From Paenibacillus periandrae (GTDB taxonomy: Bacteria > Bacillota > Bacilli > Paenibacillales > NBRC-103111): 64,000 nucleotides of DNA. The notes below the pieces were generated by a model. The model worked only from the letters and a program-made list of their open reading frames with translations. It was not told where the DNA came from and searched no databases. The stretch spans positions 186,001 to 250,000 of the forward strand of contig NZ_JAJNMU010000003.1 in assembly GCF_022458865.1 (NCBI RefSeq), in the 5' to 3' direction. The first letter of the stretch is position 1; each line of letters starts with the position of its first letter. A program made the translations under genes and the position numbers. Shown here piece by piece: positions 8,415 through 17,307 of this stretch.

Positions 8415-8426
8415 TTAAGCGCTTAA
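8415..8426. promoter_or_regulatory. iol operator 2 (TTAAGCGCTTAA)
   Basis: Identical palindrome 45 bp downstream of operator 1. Its flanks (AGG before, T after) mirror those of copy 1, so the two sites form a larger inverted repeat. Confidence 0.75.
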
Positions 8427-8565
8427 TCAACTTCGTCAATCATAAATAACTTTAGTGTATTTTTCTATGAACACCGAATCACTCCAAATCGCCATTACAA
8501 CTGGCGAACCCAATTAGCGGTTAATTGAAAGAAATGAATGAATCGATGGAAGGGAGACACGTGAA

Positions 8566-10431
8566 ATGAGTACGATTCGACTTACTATGGCTCAAGCCCT
8601 GCTTCGTTTTTTGGATAAGCAATACATTTCGCAGGATGGTGAAGAAACCAAGCTTTTTAAAGGAGTTATGGGTATTTTTGGTCACGGCAATGTGACGGGT
8701 CTTGGAGAAGCGCTGGAGCGGAGTGCAGGCGATCTGGTCTTTATTCAAGGGAAAAATGAACAGGGGATGGTCCACGCCGCGGCCGCCTATGCCAAGCAAA
8801 TGAATCGCAAACAAATATTTGCCTGCACAAGCTCGATTGGTCCCGGGGCTCTGAATATGGTTACTGCTGCTGCAACGGCAACGGTCAACCGGATACCTGT
8901 GCTGCTGCTGCCAGGCGATAATTTTGCAACCAGACAACCGGATCCGGTGCTTCAGCAGCTTGAGGTACAGGGAGATTATACCGTATCCGCTACGGATGCA
9001 TTCAAGACCGTCAGCAAGTATTGGGATCGTATCGTGAGACCCGAGCAATTGTTGACAGCGGCGGTCCAGGCTGTTCGCGTGCTCACCGATCCTGCAGAAA
9101 CAGGTGCGGTCACACTGGCTCTACCTCAGGATGTCCAGGCAGAAGCTTACGATTATCCACTCTCGTTTTTTGAGAAAAAGGTACACTTTATTGACCGTCG
9201 TCCACCGGCCCCCGATTCATTGAATAGAGCTTTGGAGCTTATGAAGGGCAAAAAGAGACCGCTGATCGTTGCAGGTGGGGGTGTGCTGTATGCGTCCGCA
9301 ACAAAGGAGCTTGCTGCATTCGCTGAAGCCTTTGGTATTCCGGTTGCAGAGACACAAGCTGGGAAAAGCTCGCTGCAGTGGAATCATCCGTTGAATGTTG
9401 GAGCGATCGGGGTAACAGGAGCACTTGCTGCAAATCTACTAGCCAAGGATGCGGATCTGATCATTGGTGTAGGCACTCGCTATTCGGATTTTACAACGGC
9501 GTCCAAATCGGCATTTGCACATCCTGATGTACAGTTTATCAATATCAACATCAATGGATTCGATTCGGCAAAGCTCGGTGGAGCATCAGTTACAGGGGAT
9601 GCACGAGAGTCGTTGAAAGCGCTTCAGGAAAAACTCGCTGCTGCACATTACGAGAATGGTTATGGGTCCACTGAAATTACAGACTTGAAGAAACGTTGGG
9701 AGGGCGAGGTTGATCGCTTGTATGCAGCCCAGCATGAAGATGGATTATCCCAAACCCGCGCGCTCGGCGTCATTAATGAAACGCTGGATGCCTCCTCGGT
9801 TATTGTGTGTGCAGCGGGCAGTCTTCCCGGAGATTTACATCGGCTGTGGAGGACGCTTGAGCCAAAAACTTACCATATGGAATACGGATTTTCGTGCATG
9901 GGGTATGAGATAGCTGGTGCTTTTGGAGCTGCTCTTGCCGAGCCAGAGCGCGAGGTATATGCAGTGGTGGGAGACGGCAGCTATTTGATGATGCATTCCG
10001 AGCTCGTTACAAGCCTGCAGGAAGGTCGCAAAATAACGATTCTGCTGTTCGATAACCACGGCTTCCAGTGTATTCATAATTTGCAAAGAGGTCATGGAAG
10101 CGACGGCTTCGGTAATGAATTCCGTTATCGCTCCGAGACTACAGGTCGTCTTACCGGTAATGTGCTGCCTATCGATTTTGCTGCACATGCGCGTGCCTTG
10201 GGCGCAAAAGCGTACAAAGCGACTACTGCTGAGGAGCTGCAAGCCGCGCTGCTGCAAGCCAAGGAAGAGACGATTACGACATTGATTGAAATTCCGGTTG
10301 TCGCAGGAACGAATACGGACGGTTACGAATCATGGTGGAATGTGGGCGTGCCCGAGGTTTCGGTCAGTGATAAAGTGCTTGCCGCGCATCAGGAAATGAA
10401 ATCCCGTATTCAGGCGGTCAAGTTGATTTAA
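8566..10431 (+). CDS. iolD: 3D-(3,5/4)-trihydroxycyclohexane-1,2-dione hydrolase
   Basis: 621 aa, a thiamine-diphosphate-dependent enzyme of myo-inositol breakdown. It opens the ring of the dione made by IolE, giving 5-deoxy-glucuronate. The N-terminal Pyr domain has 'GVMGIFGHGNVTGLGEAL' and 'NEQGMVHAAAAYAKQ' with the catalytic Glu. The central domain has 'RPLIVAGGGVLYA'. The C-terminal PP domain has the ThDP-Mg motif GDGSYLMM followed by an Asn about 25 residues later (LLFDN). It is the first gene of the iol operon, downstream of the promoter and two operators, with GAAGGGAG as the ribosome binding site. Length matches the family. Confidence 0.95.
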   Translation: MSTIRLTMAQALLRFLDKQYISQDGEETKLFKGVMGIFGHGNVTGLGEALERSAGDLVFIQGKNEQGMVHAAAAYAKQMNRKQIFACTSSIGPGALNMVTAAATATVNRIPVLLLPGDNFATRQPDPVLQQLEVQGDYTVSATDAFKTVSKYWDRIVRPEQLLTAAVQAVRVLTDPAETGAVTLALPQDVQAEAYDYPLSFFEKKVHFIDRRPPAPDSLNRALELMKGKKRPLIVAGGGVLYASATKELAAFAEAFGIPVAETQAGKSSLQWNHPLNVGAIGVTGALAANLLAKDADLIIGVGTRYSDFTTASKSAFAHPDVQFINININGFDSAKLGGASVTGDARESLKALQEKLAAAHYENGYGSTEITDLKKRWEGEVDRLYAAQHEDGLSQTRALGVINETLDASSVIVCAAGSLPGDLHRLWRTLEPKTYHMEYGFSCMGYEIAGAFGAALAEPEREVYAVVGDGSYLMMHSELVTSLQEGRKITILLFDNHGFQCIHNLQRGHGSDGFGNEFRYRSETTGRLTGNVLPIDFAAHARALGAKAYKATTAEELQAALLQAKEETITTLIEIPVVAGTNTDGYESWWNVGVPEVSVSDKVLAAHQEMKSRIQAVKLI

Positions 10432-10435
10432 AGTT

Positions 10436-10597
10436 TTCGGTGAATTAGTCTCCGCTCCGCGGTCAAATATCCTTACGATCGCTGTTGTTTCCCTATTTTT
10501 TGAATTTATAAGACATTTGTGGTAAAAATCTGGAAACAAAGGCGAACGCTAACGCTTCTCCAGGATTATTTGACCGCTCCGCTCCTTATTCACCGAA
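10436..10597. repeat. Dispersed inverted-repeat element, copy 1 (MITE-like)
   Basis: About 162 bp bounded by TTCGGTGAAT and ATTCACCGAA, with longer imperfect arms containing CCGCTCCGC and GGTCAAAT/ATTTGACC. It aligns along its whole length, in reverse orientation, with 24863-25034: shared stretches include GCTGTTGTT, CCCTATTTT, TATAA-ACATTT and GGGAAACAAAGGC-like sequence. It has no coding potential. It sits between iolD and iolE and could fold into a large stem in the iol transcript. Confidence 0.8.
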
Positions 10598-10658
10598 TTT
10601 AACTAAAGAGAAATAAACAGAAAACATCTAATCGAATTTATAAAAGGAGAGTTTGTGC

Positions 10659-11561
10659 ATGCTGGAACTGCCATTTAAGCTGGGCATCCATCCGATCAAT
10701 TGGGTAGGCGAGGACGTCAAGGAGCACGGTGATGATACGACCTACGAGCAAATTCTGGATGATATTCAGGCTCTGGGTTTGATAGGAACGGAAATGGGAC
10801 GCAAGTACCCAACAGATCCCGCGATTTTGCAGGAGGAGCTGTCCAAACGGGGCATTCAGCTCGTCTCACAGTGGAAATCGGTGCTGTTTTCTGATCCGGC
10901 ATACCGGGAATCGGAATTGGCCGCTTACCGCAAGCATGTGGAATTTTTGCATGGTATGGGCAGTACGGTGATCAGCACCTGCGAGGTTGGAGGCTCATTG
11001 CATTTTGACCCGCGCCGCACACCGAACGAAAAGGAGGTGCTGCGGCTGGATGAAGCAGGCTGGCAGAGCCTCGCCGAAGGCTTGAATGCAGCTGGCGCCA
11101 TTGCTCAGGAGTATGGTTTAAAGCTGACTTATCATCATCACGGCGGAACCGCAGTGGAACGTCCAGAAGAAATCGACCGATTGCTGGAGCTGACTGATCC
11201 TACTAAGGTATATCTGCTCTATGATACGGGTCATGCTTATTACGGAGGCGCGGATCCCCTGCAGGTGCTGCTCAAGCACTATGACCGTATTGCGTATATT
11301 CATTTCAAGGATATTCGCCAAGAGGTGCTGGATGAGGCGCGTGCTGAACAAGTCGATTTTGTCACGTGTATTCGCAAAGGCGTGTTCACCGTTCCGGGTG
11401 ACGGATGTCTCGATTTTGGGCCGATTTTACATGAGCTGCTGGCACGTGGTTACGATGGATGGGCGATGCTTGAAGGTGAGCAGGACCCGGCAGCACATCC
11501 CGCATATGAGTATGCCAAGAAAGCATTGGAGCATATGGAGTCCTTAATCATAAAAAAATAA
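10659..11561 (+). CDS. iolE: Inosose dehydratase
   Basis: 300 aa TIM-barrel protein of the xylose-isomerase-like family. It dehydrates 2-keto-myo-inositol (scyllo-inosose) to 3D-(3,5/4)-trihydroxycyclohexane-1,2-dione, the IolD substrate. Diagnostic motifs are 'GIHPINWVGED' at the N-terminus, 'LTYHHHGGTAVE' and 'LLYDTGHAYYGG' with metal-binding residues, 'IAYIHFKDIR', and 'VPGDGCLDFGPIL'. The ATG at 10659 is chosen over an upstream GTG because AAAAGGAGAGTTTGTGC precedes it. The repeat element at 10436-10597 separates it from iolD. Confidence 0.95.
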   Translation: MLELPFKLGIHPINWVGEDVKEHGDDTTYEQILDDIQALGLIGTEMGRKYPTDPAILQEELSKRGIQLVSQWKSVLFSDPAYRESELAAYRKHVEFLHGMGSTVISTCEVGGSLHFDPRRTPNEKEVLRLDEAGWQSLAEGLNAAGAIAQEYGLKLTYHHHGGTAVERPEEIDRLLELTDPTKVYLLYDTGHAYYGGADPLQVLLKHYDRIAYIHFKDIRQEVLDEARAEQVDFVTCIRKGVFTVPGDGCLDFGPILHELLARGYDGWAMLEGEQDPAAHPAYEYAKKALEHMESLIIKK

Positions 11562-11659
11562 TAATAAGCCAAAAGCCAGTAAGCATACAACGAATCAGAA
11601 TCAAGCCATAAGAAAGCTAGTGCTAAAAACAATGACCAGGAAAGAAGGGTTTTCAAGCT

Positions 11660-12670
11660 ATGACCTATGTTACGTTTCCAACCGGAAAATCACTGGATTT
11701 TACAGCAATCGGGCGGCTGTGTATCGATTTGAATGCTAACGAAATTAATCGACCGATGGAAGAAACAATGACCTTCACTAAGTATGTGGGGGGCTCCCCG
11801 GCCAATATTACGATCGGGATGTCGCGATTCGGGTTAAAAACCGCTTTTATCGGAAAAATTGCTGATGATCAAATGGGACGTTTTATTGCCGATTACCTGC
11901 AAAAAAATCATATTGACACTACGAATGTTGTGACGGACCATACGGGTGCGGTGACAGGGCTTGCTTTTACAGAAATCAAAAGCCCGACAGAATGCAGCAT
12001 TTTGATGTATCGCGATAATGCGGCTGATTTGCGGTTGACCGCCGAAGAAGTTCAGGAAGATATCATCGCGCAGGCGAAGGTGCTGCTGATCTCGGGAACG
12101 GCACTTGCTCAAAGTCCATCACGAGAGGCTGTATTCCAGGCGCTGCAGTATGCCAAAAAACATGGTGCTGTCATCGTATTTGATCTGGATTATCGCCCTT
12201 ACACATGGGTGTCGCCTGAAGAAACAGCCGCTTATTACAATTTGGCAGCAGAGAAATGCGACATTATTCTGGGTACTCGTGAAGAGTTTGATATGATGGA
12301 GCGATTTGAGGCCAATCCGGAGCATAGCGATAATGTAACTGCATCCAAATGGTTTGATTGCTCAGCCAAGATCGTGATCATCAAGCACGGCAAGGACGGT
12401 TCGATTGCGTACACGAAGGACGGCGAAGGACACCGGGCACAGAGCTTTCCAGCCAAGGTAGTCAAAACGTTCGGAGCCGGCGACTCTTATGCAGCAGGCT
12501 TTTTATACGGTGTTATGCAAGGATGGACACTCGAAAAAAGTATGGAATTCGGCAGCGCGGCAGCGTGTATCGTTATTTCCAGCCACAGCTGCTCGGATGC
12601 GATGCCTTCGGCCGAAGCTGTGCATGATTATATCGAACGCTGCAACCGCGGCGAAATTACGGCATCTTAA
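11660..12670 (+). CDS. iolC: 5-dehydro-2-deoxygluconokinase
   Basis: 336 aa PfkB-family kinase. It phosphorylates 5-dehydro-2-deoxygluconate (DKG) at C6, making the IolJ substrate. Family signatures are 'KYVGGSPANITIGMSRFG' near the N-terminus with the substrate-binding GG, and 'FGAGDSYAAGFLYG' near the C-terminus with the catalytic Asp. The N-terminal 'AIGRLCIDLNANEINRPMEE' is typical of IolC rather than ribokinase. It follows iolE after a 98-bp gap and precedes iolA. Confidence 0.94.
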   Translation: MTYVTFPTGKSLDFTAIGRLCIDLNANEINRPMEETMTFTKYVGGSPANITIGMSRFGLKTAFIGKIADDQMGRFIADYLQKNHIDTTNVVTDHTGAVTGLAFTEIKSPTECSILMYRDNAADLRLTAEEVQEDIIAQAKVLLISGTALAQSPSREAVFQALQYAKKHGAVIVFDLDYRPYTWVSPEETAAYYNLAAEKCDIILGTREEFDMMERFEANPEHSDNVTASKWFDCSAKIVIIKHGKDGSIAYTKDGEGHRAQSFPAKVVKTFGAGDSYAAGFLYGVMQGWTLEKSMEFGSAAACIVISSHSCSDAMPSAEAVHDYIERCNRGEITAS

Positions 12671-12700
12671 GCTTTTATATCAGAGGGGAGAACAACTAAC

Positions 12701-14146
12701 ATGGCACAAACCTTAAAAAACTGGATCGGCGGCGCATGGGTCGAGTCCGTTTCCACACAAAGCGAGCCCGTCTACAATCCGGCAACAGAAGAAATATTGG
12801 CATATGTTCCACTTTCCACGACGGAGGATGTGGACCTAGCGGTACAAACGGCAAAAGAAGCTTTTAAAACGTGGAGCCGCACACCGGTTCCTCGCCGGGC
12901 ACGCGTTCTGTTCAAATACCAGCAGCTGCTGGTCGAGCATTGGGAGGAGCTGGCTGCTCTCGTCACAGAGGAAAACGGCAAAAGCTACAACGAGGCTTAT
13001 GGTGAAGTACAGCGTGGTATTGAATGCGTGGAATTTGCAGCCGGTGCTCCGAACCTGATGATGGGCAAGCAGCTTCCGGATATTGCCTCCAACCTGGAAT
13101 CCGGTATGTACCGCTATCCTGTAGGTGTCGTTGGTGGAATTACGCCGTTTAACTTTCCGATGATGGTTCCCTGCTGGATGTTTCCGCTTGCGATCGCTTG
13201 CGGTAATACGTTCATCCTGAAGCCTTCCGAGCGTACGCCGCTGCTCGCGAATCGTTTGGCAGAGCTGTTTAAGGAAGCTGGCTTGCCTGACGGTGTATTC
13301 AATATTGTTCACGGCGCACGTGATGTGGTTAATGGGGTGCTGACGCATAAGGATATTCGCGCGATCTCGTTCGTAGGCTCGCAGCCGGTAGCCGAGTACG
13401 TGTACAAAACTGCCTCTGCCCATGGCAAACGCGTACAAGCGTTGGCTGGTGCAAAAAATCACTCGATAGTGATGCCTGATGCAGATCTCGATAGTTCGGT
13501 AAAAGAAATTATTAATGCCGCTTTTGGTTCAGCGGGAGAGCGCTGCATGGCCTGCTCCGTCGTCGTAGCCGTCGGTGAGATTGGTGATACTTTGGTGAAC
13601 AAGCTCGTCGAGGCTGCTAATCAGCTTACGATTGGCAATGGGATGAACGACGGCGTGTTCCTCGGTCCCGTGATCCGCGGACCTCACAAGGAGCGTACCT
13701 TATCCTATATTGAAACAGGTGAAAATGAAGGCGCACTGCTCATTCGTGACGGCCGTAAGGATGAGGCTGCAAGCGGCAAAGGCTATTTTGTCGGGCCGAC
13801 GATTTTTGACCAGGTGACGAGCGAGATGAAAATTTGGGAGGATGAAATTTTTGCTCCTGTATTATCTATTGTCAGAGTCGCTACTTTGGAGGAAGCTGTA
13901 GAATTGGCTAATCGTTCAGAGCTGGGCAATGGAGCCTGCCTGTTTACGAAAAGCGGCAGCAGTGCAAGACAGTTCCGCGAAACAATCGAATCCGGTATGC
14001 TGGGCATCAATCTGGGTGTGCCTGCGCCGATGGCTTTCTTCCCGTTCTCAGGCTGGAAAAATTCGTTTTACGGCGATCTTCACGCCAACGGTACAGATGG
14101 AGTCGAGTTTTATACTCGCAAAAAAATGGTTACTGCCCGTTGGTAA
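12701..14146 (+). CDS. iolA: Methylmalonate-semialdehyde dehydrogenase (CoA-acylating)
   Basis: 481 aa, NAD-dependent aldehyde dehydrogenase. It converts malonic semialdehyde to acetyl-CoA and CO2 at the end of the inositol pathway, and methylmalonate semialdehyde to propionyl-CoA. The catalytic Cys is C282 in AGERCMACS. '[18 protein letters not shown]' and '[15 protein letters not shown]' are diagnostic of the MmsA branch. It starts 30 bp after iolC with a GAGGGGAG site. Length is typical. Confidence 0.94.
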   Translation: MAQTLKNWIGGAWVESVSTQSEPVYNPATEEILAYVPLSTTEDVDLAVQTAKEAFKTWSRTPVPRRARVLFKYQQLLVEHWEELAALVTEENGKSYNEAYGEVQRGIECVEFAAGAPNLMMGKQLPDIASNLESGMYRYPVGVVGGITPFNFPMMVPCWMFPLAIACGNTFILKPSERTPLLANRLAELFKEAGLPDGVFNIVHGARDVVNGVLTHKDIRAISFVGSQPVAEYVYKTASAHGKRVQALAGAKNHSIVMPDADLDSSVKEIINAAFGSAGERCMACSVVVAVGEIGDTLVNKLVEAANQLTIGNGMNDGVFLGPVIRGPHKERTLSYIETGENEGALLIRDGRKDEAASGKGYFVGPTIFDQVTSEMKIWEDEIFAPVLSIVRVATLEEAVELANRSELGNGACLFTKSGSSARQFRETIESGMLGINLGVPAPMAFFPFSGWKNSFYGDLHANGTDGVEFYTRKKMVTARW

Positions 14147-14295
14147 CAACTGTCCGATAAACGGTGTGAACAGGTGGCACCACGTGTACGCGTAGAAGCC
14201 TGTTCGCCTCGTCTCGTCGGTATAATAATTGCTATGTTTACAGGTTTATGAGAGCAAAAGTCAAAGCAAGCTTTACCGAAGGAGTTGATTCACAC

Positions 14296-15174
14296 ATGAC
14301 ATTAGTTTCCATGAAAACGATGCTGCTGCAGGCATTGGAAGGACAATATGCGGTGGGGCAGTTTAATTTAAATAATCTGGAGTTTACAGAGTCCATTCTG
14401 CAGGCAGCTCAAGCGGAGCGTGCACCTGTTATTCTCGGTGTCAGCGAGGCTTATATTCCTTATATGGGCGGTCTCCCCTGCATTGCAGGTATGGTCAAAG
14501 CGCTGATCGAGCATTATGATATCACCGTTCCTGTAGCGCTGCATCTGGATCATGGTTCCACCTATGATCTTTGCATTCGGGCGCTTCATGCAGGCTTTAC
14601 CTCAGTCATGATCGATGCCTCACATCATTCGCTTGAGCACAATATCGATGTGACACAGCGGGTTACGCAGGCAGCACATGCACTTGGTGCTACGGTAGAA
14701 GCGGAGCTTGGACGGATTACCGGCCGCGAGGACGATCTTGTGGTTGATGATGCCGATGGGATGTATGCAGTACCTGAGGATTGTGTGGAGCTTGTTCGTG
14801 CTACGGGAATTGATTGCTTGGCGCCAGCGCTTGGCTCTGTGCATGGTCCTTATCGCGGCCAGCCAAAGCTTGGCTTTGAACGAATGGGGCAAATTCAAAA
14901 GCTGACCGGATTGCCACTTGTACTGCATGGGGGAAGCGGTTTACCGGATGAGGAAATTCGTCAGGCTATTGCGCTTGGAACGAGTAAAATCAATGTGAAT
15001 ACGGATAACCAAATGGCCTGCACAGAGGCAATTCGCAGCTTTTTGAACGATAATCCAACTGCTTATGATCCACGTAATTACCTGATTCCGGCGAAAGCAG
15101 CCATTCAGGCAAAGGTTCAAGAAAAGATTCGTTTATTCGGAAGTTCAGGTAAAGCGGGAGGGAGTGCATCATGA
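14296..15174 (+). CDS. iolJ: Class II aldolase, 5-dehydro-2-deoxyphosphogluconate aldolase
   Basis: 292 aa, class II (zinc) fructose-bisphosphate-aldolase family. In this operon it most likely splits DKG-6-phosphate into dihydroxyacetone phosphate and malonic semialdehyde. Zn-binding and catalytic residues appear in 'VALHLDHGST', 'VEAELGRITG' and 'LVLHGGSGLPDEE'. The start at 14296 follows GAAGGAGTTGATTCACAC; an upstream in-frame ATG at 14248 lacks such a site. The last 4 bases overlap iolG (ATGA), so translation is coupled. Sequence alone does not fully separate IolJ from FbaA; the context decides. Confidence 0.9.
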   Translation: MTLVSMKTMLLQALEGQYAVGQFNLNNLEFTESILQAAQAERAPVILGVSEAYIPYMGGLPCIAGMVKALIEHYDITVPVALHLDHGSTYDLCIRALHAGFTSVMIDASHHSLEHNIDVTQRVTQAAHALGATVEAELGRITGREDDLVVDDADGMYAVPEDCVELVRATGIDCLAPALGSVHGPYRGQPKLGFERMGQIQKLTGLPLVLHGGSGLPDEEIRQAIALGTSKINVNTDNQMACTEAIRSFLNDNPTAYDPRNYLIPAKAAIQAKVQEKIRLFGSSGKAGGSAS

Positions 15175-16214
15175 AAAAAGTCAAAATTGGGATCATTGGC
15201 GCAGGGCGTATCGGCAAAATTCATGCTGATAATTTGCTGAGACTGCCAGAAACGGAAATTGTAGCTGTAAGCGACTTGTTCGCTGGTCCGGAGCTGCAAG
15301 CTTGGGCTAGCGAGAGAGGAATCGCTATTGTCACTACCGATAGCAATGAGGTCATTGCTAATCCGGAGATTGACGCGATATTTATTTGCTCCTCGACCGA
15401 TACGCATGTACCGCTGATTAAGCAGGCAGCCGAGGCTGGCAAGCATATATTTTGCGAAAAACCGGTCAGTATGGATATTCGGCAAACGGAGGAAGCGCTG
15501 GAGGCTGTACGCAAGGCTGGAGTGAAGCTGCAAATCGGCTTTAATCGCCGTTTCGACCACAACTTCAAGCGAGTTCGTGAGCATGTGCAGGGAGGTTTGA
15601 TCGGCGAGCCGCATATCGTGAAAATTACTTCGCGCGATCCGAATCCGCCGCATCCGGACTATATTAAGGTGTCTGGCGGGATTTTCATGGATATGATGAT
15701 TCATGATTTTGATATGGCCCGTTTTCTGTCAGGCAGCGAGGTTGAGGAAGTACATGCGATCGGTAATGTGTTAATCAATCCTGTTTTTGCCGAGCATGGC
15801 GATGTGGATACGGCTATTGTTACCCTTCAATTTGCCAATGGGGCGCTTGGCGTTATCGACAACAGCCGCCAAGCCGTATACGGGTATGATCAGCGGGTTG
15901 AGGTATTTGGGTCCAAAGGCAGTACAGCGGCCTCCAATGATCATCCGACTACGGTAGAAATCAGCACGGCGGATGGTATTACACGTGACAAGCCGCTGCA
16001 TTTTTTCCTGGAACGCTATAACGCCGCTTATGTGGAAGAAACACAAATGTTCATTGATTGTATCGTCAACGACAAGCCGCTGCCGGTTGAAGGCAATGAT
16101 GGCCTGCAGGCGGAGCGAATTGCGTTGGCTGCCAAGCTGTCCAGTCAGTTGGGCCGTCCTGTGAAGGTTAGTGAAGCGCTAAATCTGCTTATTCAACCAT
16201 TGCGATCGGAATAA
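15171..16214 (+). CDS. iolG: Inositol 2-dehydrogenase
   Basis: 347 aa, Gfo/Idh/MocA family. It catalyses the first step, NAD-dependent oxidation of myo-inositol to scyllo-inosose. The Rossmann motif is 'GIIGAGRIGKIHADN', the catalytic-lysine motif is 'CEKPVSMD', and 'GFNRRFDHNF' plus 'GGIFMDMMIHDFDMARFL' with the catalytic His are typical of IolG. Translation is coupled to iolJ by the overlap. Assignment to inositol rests on both sequence type and operon context. Confidence 0.93.
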   Translation: MKKVKIGIIGAGRIGKIHADNLLRLPETEIVAVSDLFAGPELQAWASERGIAIVTTDSNEVIANPEIDAIFICSSTDTHVPLIKQAAEAGKHIFCEKPVSMDIRQTEEALEAVRKAGVKLQIGFNRRFDHNFKRVREHVQGGLIGEPHIVKITSRDPNPPHPDYIKVSGGIFMDMMIHDFDMARFLSGSEVEEVHAIGNVLINPVFAEHGDVDTAIVTLQFANGALGVIDNSRQAVYGYDQRVEVFGSKGSTAASNDHPTTVEISTADGITRDKPLHFFLERYNAAYVEETQMFIDCIVNDKPLPVEGNDGLQAERIALAAKLSSQLGRPVKVSEALNLLIQPLRSE

Positions 16215-16246
16215 ATAGATATGATGTTTAGTAACGCTTACGAAGT

Positions 16247-16264
16247 AGTTTTCTAACGAAAACT
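16247..16264 (+). repeat. Leader hairpin unit 1 before iolB
   Basis: AGTTTTC-taac-GAAAACT forms a 7-bp stem. It is preceded by GCTTACGAAGT, the same 11-mer that precedes the hairpin at 16287, so the two are tandem copies with different stem sequence. Confidence 0.6.
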
Positions 16265-16286
16265 TGAAGATTATGCTTACGAAGTC

Positions 16287-16303
16287 AGCTTCCTACGGAA
16301 GCT
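16287..16303 (+). promoter_or_regulatory. Hairpin abutting the iolB Shine-Dalgarno
   Basis: AGCTTCC-tac-GGAAGCT ends two bases before TAGGAGG (16306-16312). A hairpin with the same position but another sequence precedes the response-regulator gene at 18399. It may protect the mRNA 5' end or tune ribosome access; that function is inference. Confidence 0.6.
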
Positions 16304-16320
16304 TTTAGGAGGGATCCACC

Positions 16321-17133
16321 ATGTCCAAATTGATAGTTAAGCCGGAGCAGGCGCCTAACGCTGAAGGAACTGTTTTAACCGTTACTCCGCAATCGGCCGG
16401 TTGGGAATATGTTGGTTTTGAGGTGCTGAAGCTTTCGGAGGGTCAGGTTGTGAAACGCGAAACCGGAGATCAGGAGGTATGCCTGGTACTGCTCAGTGGA
16501 AAAGCGGATATAGCGACCCATAATGAGGCATGGCAGGGAATTGGGCAGCGGATGAGTGTATTCGAAAAGACACGGCCTTATTCCGTATATGTGCCCAACG
16601 CTGATCATTACGAGGTTCGTGCGTTGACTGCGGTAGAATTGGCGATATGCTCAGCACCAGGACATGGCAATCACGCGGCGCGTTTAATCGGACCTGATCA
16701 AGTAGGCGCAGAAACCCGTGGCTCTGGCAGCATGGAGCGGCAGATTCATAATATTTTGCCGGAGCAGGAGCCTGCCGATAGTTTGTTAGTCGTGGAGGTA
16801 TTTACGCCGAATGGCCACTGGTCGAGCTATCCTCCGCATAAGCATGATCGGGACGCACTCCCTGAGGAGTCTCTGCTGGAGGAAACGTATTATTTCCATG
16901 TTCAGCCGGAGCAGGGCTTTGCGATCCAGCGAGTGTATACAGACGACCGTTCGCTAGATGAGACGCTTGTTGTTCAAGATGGTCAAACGGTGCTGGTGCC
17001 TAAAGGCTATCATCCGGTTTCTGCACCTCCGGGCTATGAGGTTTATTATTTGAATGTAATGGCTGGACCAAACCGGATTTGGAAGTTTCATAATGATCCT
17101 GATCATGCATGGCTCATGCCGAAACCACGTTAA
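16321..17133 (+). CDS. iolB: 5-deoxy-glucuronate isomerase
   Basis: 270 aa bicupin-type isomerase. It converts 5-deoxy-D-glucuronate to 2-deoxy-5-keto-D-gluconate, the IolC substrate. Diagnostic segments are 'GWEYVGFEVLKLSEGQ' at the N-terminus, 'HNILPEQEPADSLLVVEVFTPNGHWSSYPPHKHD' (split here only for description) with metal-binding His residues near residue 180, and 'LVPKGYHPVSAPPGYEVYYLNVMAGP' near the end. It is the last gene of the operon and follows the two leader hairpins. With it the window holds all seven steps from inositol to acetyl-CoA plus dihydroxyacetone phosphate. Confidence 0.94.
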   Translation: MSKLIVKPEQAPNAEGTVLTVTPQSAGWEYVGFEVLKLSEGQVVKRETGDQEVCLVLLSGKADIATHNEAWQGIGQRMSVFEKTRPYSVYVPNADHYEVRALTAVELAICSAPGHGNHAARLIGPDQVGAETRGSGSMERQIHNILPEQEPADSLLVVEVFTPNGHWSSYPPHKHDRDALPEESLLEETYYFHVQPEQGFAIQRVYTDDRSLDETLVVQDGQTVLVPKGYHPVSAPPGYEVYYLNVMAGPNRIWKFHNDPDHAWLMPKPR

Positions 17134-17230
17134 TCCTATATGTTGTTGAATATGTATGGGATTGATGATTTATCTCATGAAGCATAGCTGTGCAGCACGT
17201 AGAAGCTGGGCCTGTTCGCCATCCAGCTAT

Positions 17231-17284
17231 AAAGACAGCAACCTATGAGGGAACCAGACCTCGTTACGGTTGCTGTCTTTTCGA
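17231..17284. terminator. Bidirectional terminator between iolB and YjcZ-like gene 1
   Basis: AAAGACAGCAACC (17231-17243) pairs with GGTTGCTGTCTTT (17268-17280) and TTTT follows. It ends the iol operon on the plus strand and the tiny gene on the minus strand. The same terminator, with one base pair changed, follows the second YjcZ-like gene. Confidence 0.85.
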
Positions 17285-17307
17285 GTATTTCGATTTTTAA
17301 ATTCAGG

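Noticed and set aside
8521..9048. Minus-strand frame across the start of iolD
   Set aside because: Overlaps the clear iolD frame; composition and lack of start signals mark it as a shadow.
14147..14295. T-box-like element before iolJ (GGTGGCACCACG)
   Set aside because: The sequence only resembles the T-box bulge; there is no specifier stem or terminator, and an inositol aldolase is not a T-box target.
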